Source: Phycisphaerales bacterium UBA2396 (GTDB taxonomy: Bacteria; Planctomycetota; Phycisphaerae; Phycisphaerales; UBA1924). Taken from it: a stretch of DNA of 29,249 nt. The notes below the pieces were generated by a model, which was not told the DNA's origin, ran no database searches, and saw only the letters and a program-made list of their open reading frames with translations. The stretch covers positions 1 through 29,249 of the forward strand of contig DDSG01000124.1 of assembly GCA_002343325.1 (NCBI GenBank), given 5' to 3'. Of the stretch, positions 7,807-14,186 are shown piece by piece (the first letter of the stretch is position 1; the number at the start of each line of letters is the position of its first letter). Position numbers and translations under genes: made by a program.

Positions 7807-8730
7807 CTAGGCCGAGGCTTGTCCGCCGTCGTCCGAGGCGAGGCCGGCGAGGGCACGCCAGGCGTCGAGAACGGCACGATGGGCGGCCACGTCGTGTACT
7901 CGAAACAGTGAAGCGCCGGCGTGTGCGTGAAGCACCGAGAGAGCCAGCGTTCCCTCGAGCCTTTCGTCGGGATGAGAGTCTCGGCCGAGGCTGACGCGGC
8001 CGACGAAGCTCTTTCGCGAAAGAGCGCTCATGACGGGCCTGCCCAGCGCGAGAAGGTCGCGTGTGCGGGCGATGAGGCGCAGGTTGTCGTCGACCGACTT
8101 GCCGAAGCCCAACCCGGGATCCAGGACGACCTGATCCGCGGTGAGCCCGGCGGCGAGGGCGGCTGTGAGCCTGGTGCTCAGGGCGGCACGAACCTGTTGG
8201 ACCACGTCGGCGTACCGCGGCGGCTCGGCGTAGCGATCGGAGTACTGGTCGGCGGTGGGGGGGACCAGCCTGTGCATCAGCACCAGACCCGCGCGGTGGT
8301 CGGCGGCGGCGCGGAGGGTGCCGTCCTGGCTTTCGGTGCCGGCCGAGACGTCGTTGATCGCGTGGGCGCCCGCGTCGAGCGCGGCGCGAGCGACGGCTTC
8401 GCTGGTCGTGTCGATCGAGATGGGGAGGGCGCTCGCCGGGCCCCGATCGCGGCGGATCGCCTCAAGCACGGGGAGCACCCGGCGGAGTTGCTCGGCGGCA
8501 TCGACGCGGGCGGACCCGGGGCGGGTGGATTCGCCGCCCAGGTCGAGCATGTCGGCGCCCTGCGAGGCCATCAGATTGGCGGCATCGAGGGCGCGTGCGG
8601 GATCGTTGTGCTTTCCGCCGTCGGCGAAGCTGTCCGGGGTCACGTTGAGGATGCCGACGATCCGAGGACGATCGATCGTCAGGCCACGCCGTTCCGCGAG
8701 CACCCAGGTTTGGGCCGGGAAGGTGGGCAT
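7807..8730 (-). CDS. folP: Dihydropteroate synthase
   Basis: A 307-residue enzyme of folate synthesis that joins 4-aminobenzoate to 6-hydroxymethyl-dihydropterin pyrophosphate. All family signatures are present in order: GILNVTPDSFADGG, DLGGESTRPGS, PISIDTT, INDVSAGT, LVLMHR, DPGLGFGKS, LSRKSFVGR and the C-terminal RVHDVA. These cover the pterin pocket and the pyrophosphate-binding loops. The start ATG lies 2 bp after the stop of the upstream HD-domain gene and has no obvious Shine-Dalgarno sequence, so it is probably translationally coupled. Cytoplasmic TIM barrel of normal length, with a slightly long alanine-rich C-terminus. Confidence 0.97.
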   Translation of the reverse strand: MPTFPAQTWVLAERRGLTIDRPRIVGILNVTPDSFADGGKHNDPARALDAANLMASQGADMLDLGGESTRPGSARVDAAEQLRRVLPVLEAIRRDRGPASALPISIDTTSEAVARAALDAGAHAINDVSAGTESQDGTLRAAADHRAGLVLMHRLVPPTADQYSDRYAEPPRYADVVQQVRAALSTRLTAALAAGLTADQVVLDPGLGFGKSVDDNLRLIARTRDLLALGRPVMSALSRKSFVGRVSLGRDSHPDERLEGTLALSVLHAHAGASLFRVHDVAAHRAVLDAWRALAGLASDDGGQASA

Positions 8731-8732
8731 GG

Positions 8733-9314
8733 TCAGGTGAGGTGATCGCGAGAGGCGCTCCGCGCGGAGGCGGCCTTGAGCAGGTTCTCGAGGGCCTGGT
8801 AGGCAACGGCGGCCGCGGGGTGTGCGGCGACATCGGGCTTGGCGAGAGCGAGCGCGCGGCGAGCGCGTTCGAGCGTCTTGTGGATCTCCTCGAGCCCCTT
8901 CGGGTTGTTCTTGACGTCGCAGAGATTGTCGTACGCGTCGGCGAGCTTGATCAGGCGGGCCCGCCAGTCGGCCTGGGCGAGTTGGGCGTCGTAGGCAGGC
9001 TCGCGGATGGGTTCGGGCAGCGCGGCGTTCTTGGTCATGGCGGCGACGAGGTTCGCGACGTCCTTCCCGAAGAGCTCCGCCAGGTCGTCGTAGTCGGTCG
9101 TCGTGTCTTCGATCGTGTCGTGCAGGAATGCGGCTGCGATCGTGGCGGGGTCATCGAAGCCGAAAACCTGCCGGATCGTCATCGCGACGCGCATCACGTG
9201 GGAGACATACGGGGTTCGGCCGTCTTTGCGGAGCTGGTGACGGTGCTTGAAGCACGCGTAGGCGACGGCCCGCTGCCAAAGATCCACGTCCGTGGACGGA
9301 TGTGAGTGGCTCAT
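8733..9314 (-). CDS. Small HD-domain protein, MESH1/SpoT-type (p)ppGpp hydrolase-like
   Basis: A 193-residue protein formed by one HD domain with no synthetase, TGS or ACT domain. It matches the hydrolase domain of SpoT and the stand-alone MESH1 enzyme: ACFKHRHQLRKDGRTPYVSHV, FLHDTIEDTTTDYDDLAELFG and KLADAYDNLCD. The metal ligands are expected at H39, H65, D66 and D126, with the catalytic E69-D70 pair also present. The likely role is removal of the 3' pyrophosphate from guanosine tetra/pentaphosphate; related small hydrolases can act on NADPH, so the substrate is inferred. ATG 9314 overlaps the upstream GH35-like stop (ATGA), and its stop is 2 bp before folP. No Shine-Dalgarno sequence is seen, as expected for coupling. 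Confidence 0.88.
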   Translation of the reverse strand: MSHSHPSTDVDLWQRAVAYACFKHRHQLRKDGRTPYVSHVMRVAMTIRQVFGFDDPATIAAAFLHDTIEDTTTDYDDLAELFGKDVANLVAAMTKNAALPEPIREPAYDAQLAQADWRARLIKLADAYDNLCDVKNNPKGLEEIHKTLERARRALALAKPDVAAHPAAAVAYQALENLLKAASARSASRDHLT

Positions 9315-12145
9315 GACGCGACGATAGGCGAACCGGCGGAGACCGGCGGGATCGGCGAGCCCAGGGTTGGCTCCGCGTGCAGGCGGCACTTGGACGGGTT
9401 CCCGCCGTGCTCGTCGAAGAGGACCAGTTCGTTCTCCGCGCCGGCGCGGATCATCGCGTGCGGGAGGAGCACGCGGGCCGGGCCGGGCTGAGGCTTGCCG
9501 TCGGGCGTGGCGATGAAGTAGCGGCTGAGGTGCTTCCCGTTGATGTAGATCTGACCCTTGGTCAGCCCGGCAAGGTCAAGGAAGAGTGGCGCGATGCCCT
9601 TGGGGCCTTTGAAGAGGCTCTTCCACCAGACGGGGCCGTCGTGGCGTGACGCCTTGGCCGGCTTGAACGCGCCCGCCGAGGGCTGTTCCCACTTGGCGAA
9701 GGACCAGTCGGCCTTGGCGGAGAGCACGCTGAGGGCATCCCAGAACGAAACGGCGTCGGAGAAAGCCTCGATCTGCTCGGGCGAAAGGGGCTCGCCCCCG
9801 TTGATGGGTGCGAACTGAATTGTCGGAGCGGACTTGGAGAATCGATCGGGCTCGAGCACGATGTGTGTCGGTCCGGCCTGGTCGACGTAAGCGATGGTCT
9901 TGCCGTCCGCGAGCAAAAGGCCCCGCACCGGGATCTCGGCGAATCGGACGATCAGCGGGTGTTTGCGCTTGCCCGACAGCGTCCATGTCAACCTGTCCGG
10001 ATCGGTGCAGTCTCCGTTGCGAAGCTCAAAGAGCGGCGAGCGGAACGACAGCACCTCGATCGGATCGCCGGGCGTGACCTTGGGCTTGCCCGGACGCAGG
10101 TGCTCGACCTGGAAGAGGTGCCCGAAGACACCCTTGGGCTCGCCAAGATGAGGCCCGTCGGAGAATCGACCCGCGTTGTCGGCAAAGACGACCAGATGCT
10201 GCGGCGCCTTCTTGAGCGAGAACGCCTGATCGGGCGCGGAACCGGGGCCGACCCCGAGCAGCCCGACGGGCTTGCCGTCGAGGAAGAGATGCAGCCGATC
10301 GGCGGCCTGGGGGAGCATCGCGTGCACGCGGCTCGCGGACGTGGGCTTGAGCGTGATGCGATACCAGCCGTACCCGTGCGGCGCGCCGAGCGAGGTCAGC
10401 GAGCTCGGCCCGGCGATGGCGGCAAACCGCGGGCTTTCACCCGAGGTGTAGTCGTCGCATCCGGCCACCAGCCAATCGCCAAGGGTCGTGCGCTCGACCG
10501 CGGGGAGGTGCTGCGGGACTGCGACAGCCTTGGGTCCTTGGGCGGGGCGAGAGGTCACCACGCCGTCAACCGAGACGTGCGTGTAGCTCTTGGCGTCGGG
10601 CGAGACGACGGGCTTGCCGTCCTGCGTAAGCCCGATCACACCCACATAGACGCCATCGTCCGCGAGGAAGGCGGTGTCCGCGACTTCCTCGGGGAGCACC
10701 AGCAGCATCATGCCCTCGTGCTCGATCGTGGAGATCGCGCCCGAGGCGTTGGGGACCGTGAGCTGAAGGGTCGAGCCGTTGATGCAGACGATGCCCGGCG
10801 TGCGCGAAGGCCCGAAGCAGACCAGCACACGCCCCGCCACGCCCAGCGCGTTGAGGTTGGTGTAATCCAGATGCGAACGGGGGCCGACGTTGGTATCGAA
10901 GAGGCACCAACTGACCGCCTGCGATCCGGTGTAGACGGGGAGCGTCTCTCCTTCGGGAAGGAGCAGCTTGGCGGGCGGCGTGTCCTTCGAGGCGGGCGAA
11001 GGCGCGAAAACAAAGACCACCGCGCCCTGGGGTCCAACCGTGTGCACCACGGCATGGCTCGTGTCTTCCGCGTGACCCTTGCGTGCAGCCGCCGGGCGCC
11101 CTTCGCCGGGGTGAAGGGCGATGGGCTGGTAGTGCGGGTCGAGGTGCGCCAGCACGCGCCCGAACTTCGAGGCGAACGTGCAGAGGCGGCGCGTCATGTT
11201 CCACGCGTGTCCCAGAGACCCGGTCGCCGACACGGGGGCGCCGTGGTCGGCGAGCTGCGCACAGAAGCCGGCCTTGGTGTCGGACAGGCGTCCGGCCCAG
11301 GCGCCGAGGTTGACTCCCCCCGCGAAGGGATCGAGGTTGAATTGGCCGCCGCCGGCGAGTGTCTCGGCGAGTCGACGTTGGATGCGCCAGGGTTCGGCGA
11401 GGGGAGCGGGCTCTTGCCCCCAGAGGCTCGGTGATCCGGTCGCGAAGCTGACGACCAGTCGTGGTTGATCGGCCCGGACGCAGGCGAGCTGGCGGGTGGT
11501 CGCGAGCATGTCCTCGTTGCCCGCCCAGCCGTCGATCTGCCCTTCGATGGTCTGCCAGAGGTTGTTGCTGTTGAGAATGGGGACGGAGAGGCCGCTCTCA
11601 CGCAGGAAGCGGTTGAGTTCACCCAGGTACTCGGAAGCGAGCGAGTCGTCGCCGCAGGACCAGTTGGCCTCGCACTGCACCGCGACGACGGGTCCGCCTC
11701 TGCCCAGGCTTGTGACCTGAAGATCGCGGATCTGTTCGACCACGGCGGAAATGAAGCGTGCGCACGCGTCGAGGTAGGAACTGCTCGGCGCGCGCAGCTT
11801 GACGTCCTTGAGGTCCGCGAGCCACGCGGGAAGCCCGCCCATCTCCCACCCAGCGCCGACGAAGGGGCCGATCCGCAGCACGCAGTGGAGCCCGGCCTGC
11901 TGGACGAGGCGGACAAAGTGACGAAGGTCATTTTCGCCCGTAAAGTCGAGCTTGCCGGCTCTGGGCTCGTGGCGATTCCAGAAGATCGGGGTTTCGATCG
12001 TGTTCAGGCCGCACAACTTCGCGAGGTGGATCCGTTCGGCCCAGAGTTCGCGGGAAATGCGCGCGTAGGGAATGCTGCCCGAGACCAGCCAGAGCCGGCG
12101 CCCGTCGAGCATGAAGCTGCGTCCGTCATAGGTGACCGTTGGCAT
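9311..12145 (-). CDS. GH35 (beta-galactosidase-like) protein, catalytic glutamates apparently missing
   Basis: A 944-residue protein with a GH35-type TIM barrel at about 1-320: the start FMLDGRRLWLVSGSIPYARI, then LCGLNTIETPIFWNRHEP, GKLDFTGENDLRHFVRL, LRIGPFVGAGWEMGGLPAWL and GGVNLGAWAG. Beta-sandwich domains follow, with a galactose-binding-like tail (GQIYINGKHLSRYF, then a VLLPHAMI block). In GH35 the acid/base sits in QVENEYG; here the aligned stretch reads Q157-C-E-A-N-W-S, with Asn at the catalytic position. The nucleophile region (VVSFATGSPSLWG, 231-243) has no Glu. It may be a binding protein or use other residues. No signal peptide is visible, so it appears cytoplasmic. ATG 12145 has GGAGAG about 10 bases upstream. 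It heads the cluster that includes the HD hydrolase, folP and trxA. Confidence 0.88.
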   Translation of the reverse strand: MPTVTYDGRSFMLDGRRLWLVSGSIPYARISRELWAERIHLAKLCGLNTIETPIFWNRHEPRAGKLDFTGENDLRHFVRLVQQAGLHCVLRIGPFVGAGWEMGGLPAWLADLKDVKLRAPSSSYLDACARFISAVVEQIRDLQVTSLGRGGPVVAVQCEANWSCGDDSLASEYLGELNRFLRESGLSVPILNSNNLWQTIEGQIDGWAGNEDMLATTRQLACVRADQPRLVVSFATGSPSLWGQEPAPLAEPWRIQRRLAETLAGGGQFNLDPFAGGVNLGAWAGRLSDTKAGFCAQLADHGAPVSATGSLGHAWNMTRRLCTFASKFGRVLAHLDPHYQPIALHPGEGRPAAARKGHAEDTSHAVVHTVGPQGAVVFVFAPSPASKDTPPAKLLLPEGETLPVYTGSQAVSWCLFDTNVGPRSHLDYTNLNALGVAGRVLVCFGPSRTPGIVCINGSTLQLTVPNASGAISTIEHEGMMLLVLPEEVADTAFLADDGVYVGVIGLTQDGKPVVSPDAKSYTHVSVDGVVTSRPAQGPKAVAVPQHLPAVERTTLGDWLVAGCDDYTSGESPRFAAIAGPSSLTSLGAPHGYGWYRITLKPTSASRVHAMLPQAADRLHLFLDGKPVGLLGVGPGSAPDQAFSLKKAPQHLVVFADNAGRFSDGPHLGEPKGVFGHLFQVEHLRPGKPKVTPGDPIEVLSFRSPLFELRNGDCTDPDRLTWTLSGKRKHPLIVRFAEIPVRGLLLADGKTIAYVDQAGPTHIVLEPDRFSKSAPTIQFAPINGGEPLSPEQIEAFSDAVSFWDALSVLSAKADWSFAKWEQPSAGAFKPAKASRHDGPVWWKSLFKGPKGIAPLFLDLAGLTKGQIYINGKHLSRYFIATPDGKPQPGPARVLLPHAMIRAGAENELVLFDEHGGNPSKCRLHAEPTLGSPIPPVSAGSPIVAS

Positions 12146-12449
12146 GGCCGCTGTTCTCTCCGCGAAGTGCCCCGATCTCCAGTCTTCGTGCCGCCCGATC
12201 CGTGCGGCATGCTCCCGCCCTGCCTCCGTGTGGGCGGACGCCGTCCCCACCGCCAATCCTTCCGACCCTTGACTCGCCGTTGGGCGGATCGTCGGTCGTG
12301 AAGCATGGGCTTTGTTCGCATTTTGAACGGGTAAACGTCCAAAGTCGGCCCAAGGGCGAATGCTAGGATCGTTCCCCGCCGGCGGCTACTGGAATCCGCC
12401 TTTTTGGGGGGGATTTGCGGTCCGCACGCGAGAGGAAGTGGTGTCACTG
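12146..12449. other. 304-bp divergent intergenic region
   Basis: This lies between the divergent starts of the GH35-like gene and the TolC-type gene and should hold promoters for both. I see an extended -10 motif for the plus strand at 12361-12369 and no clear matching element for the minus strand. A TTGACT at 12269-12274 lacks a credible -10 partner. No small gene is supported. Confidence 0.55.
12361..12369 (+). promoter_or_regulatory. Candidate extended -10 promoter for the TolC-type gene
   Basis: TGCTAGGAT contains the TGn extension directly before a TAGGAT -10 hexamer. It lies about 80 bases before the TolC-type start, giving a leader of roughly 70 nt. No good -35 is present at 17 bases, which extended -10 promoters tolerate. 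Inferred from consensus only. Confidence 0.35.
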
Positions 12450-14186
12450 ATGGCCAAGAAGCAGCGCCGACGTCGACGTTCGGGGGTGTGCGCCGTCCTT
12501 CTGGTCGGTTTGGCCGGGGGGTGCGGCACGGACTTGGCGACCATTGACAGGGAGCTGCGAGAGCTGGCGGCGGAGCGCACGGGGGCCTTTGGGGGTACCG
12601 CGAGCCCATCGCGAGAGGCCGCCGACCCGGAGACTTTGCGTGCGCCGGGCCAATCGGAGCCCGCGCCGGGCACGACGAACCCCCGAGCCTCGCAGATCGA
12701 GTATCGGGTGGCGGTCGCGGATCGTGACGTGGCGGGTCGGCTTGAGCGGTACGGCGTCGAGTCGCTGCGGGCGCAAGGGGCGCTCGAGCTGGATCTGGGC
12801 GGTGTGCTCAAGCAGGCCCAGCGGACGTCGCGTGAGTATCTGACGCGCGAAGAGGACTACCTCGTGGCGGCGATCGGGCTGTTGATCGAGCGACACCAGT
12901 GGAGCCCGAGGCTTTTCAACGACACGACCGTGGGTATGGACGGCGAAGGGACGCAGGGGCGGTTCGAGAATGCGTGGAGTGTGATCAACACGCTTCGGGC
13001 AACGAAGCGACTCCCCTTCGGCGGCGAGGTCGAAGCTCGGTGGGTGACGAACTGGTCGGAGCAGCTCCGGCGGCAGGTCAGCGGGCGGTATCAGCAGTCT
13101 TCGGAGGTTGCGTTGCGGGCGACGCTGCCTCTGCTGCGTGGGTCTGGCGAGGCGGCGCGGGAGGGCCTGATCCAGGCCGAGCGGGACCTGGTGTATGAAG
13201 CGAGGCGGTTTGAGCGGTTTCGGCGCGAGCTGCTGGTGTCGATCGCGACGGACTACTTCGGGCTGCTGCAGTTTCGGGCGCAGATCGCCAACCAGGAGCG
13301 ACAGCTCGACAGCCTGCGGGTCTTTGCCGAGGGGACGGCGGCCCGAGTGGAGGCTGGGCGCGTTCGGGAGTTTGAGAAGGCGATCGCGGACAACCAGGTG
13401 CTGATCGCGACGCGACGTCTCGCGGACCTGCGAGAGGCGTACATCCTCGCGGTGGACCGCTTCAAGGTGCGTCTTGGGCTGCCGGTCGACACCGGGCTGG
13501 ACGTCAAGCCCTTCGAGCTCGAGCTGCCAGAGCCTGACGCGAGCCTCGCGGACGCGTCGCGTCTCGCGCTGGAGTATCGGCTCGACCTGCAGAACGAGCG
13601 AGACCGAGTGGACGACGCTCGGCGTGCGGTGTCGGTCGCGAAGAACCAGCTCCTGCCGGATCTGGACCTTTCGGGATCGGTCGGTGTGCCGACGTCGAGC
13701 AACGACGGTGTGGAAGGGGTGTACTTTGACCCGGAAGATCTCAATTACAGCGCGGCCCTGACGCTGAGCCTGCCGCTGGATCGTCGGCGTGAGGGTCTGG
13801 CGTTGCGCCAGCAGATGATCCGGCTGGAGCAATCACACCGGAACTACGAGCGTTCGCGGGACAACGTGGTCGTTGAGGTGCGCAGCAAGCTGCGCAACGT
13901 GGACCTGGCGAGATTCAAGCTCGTGCTCGCGGAGCGAGCGGTGGAGATCAACCGCCGACGTGTCGAGGAGCAGCAGCTCAACATCGATCAGGTCGAGCCC
14001 CGCGAAGTCGTGAACACGCAGAACGACCTGCTGGATTCGGAGAATGACCGGGACGACGCGGTCAGAGAGCTCCGTGTGGCTGTGCTCGAGTATCTCCTTG
14101 CATCGGACCAGTTGCGCGTCGATGGTGACGGCGGGCTCGAACGGCTTGGAACCAAGCCCGACAGCGGGACGGCCGAGGCGCCCTAA
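12450..14186 (+). CDS. TolC-family outer membrane efflux lipoprotein
   Basis: A 578-residue protein. It begins MAKKQRRRRRSG with a hydrophobic stretch ending in the lipobox LAGGC (Cys at about residue 25), so it is a predicted lipoprotein. It has the TolC/outer-membrane-factor pattern: long amphipathic helices in two repeats with extended coiled coils (for example VYEARRFERFRRELLVSI, and IRLEQSHRNYERSRDNVVVE near the end) and beta-barrel strand segments between them. It would form a trimeric outer-membrane channel for an efflux pump or type I secretion system. No inner-membrane pump or adaptor gene is nearby. The start is uncertain: ATG 12450 is used here, but AGAGG at 12431-12435 better suits the in-frame GTG at 12441, three codons upstream. 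Its stop overlaps the opposing DUF5703 gene by 4 bp. Confidence 0.9.
   Translation: MAKKQRRRRRSGVCAVLLVGLAGGCGTDLATIDRELRELAAERTGAFGGTASPSREAADPETLRAPGQSEPAPGTTNPRASQIEYRVAVADRDVAGRLERYGVESLRAQGALELDLGGVLKQAQRTSREYLTREEDYLVAAIGLLIERHQWSPRLFNDTTVGMDGEGTQGRFENAWSVINTLRATKRLPFGGEVEARWVTNWSEQLRRQVSGRYQQSSEVALRATLPLLRGSGEAAREGLIQAERDLVYEARRFERFRRELLVSIATDYFGLLQFRAQIANQERQLDSLRVFAEGTAARVEAGRVREFEKAIADNQVLIATRRLADLREAYILAVDRFKVRLGLPVDTGLDVKPFELELPEPDASLADASRLALEYRLDLQNERDRVDDARRAVSVAKNQLLPDLDLSGSVGVPTSSNDGVEGVYFDPEDLNYSAALTLSLPLDRRREGLALRQQMIRLEQSHRNYERSRDNVVVEVRSKLRNVDLARFKLVLAERAVEINRRRVEEQQLNIDQVEPREVVNTQNDLLDSENDRDDAVRELRVAVLEYLLASDQLRVDGDGGLERLGTKPDSGTAEAP

Noticed and set aside
9863..11434. 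A 523-codon plus-strand frame.
   Set aside because: It is antisense to the GH35-like gene, with a charged, repetitive composition and no recognisable domain.
12269..12297. TTGACT as a -35 box upstream of the TolC-type gene.
   Set aside because: The hexamer 17 bases on is TCGGTC, a poor -10; the TGCTAGGAT further downstream is a better candidate.
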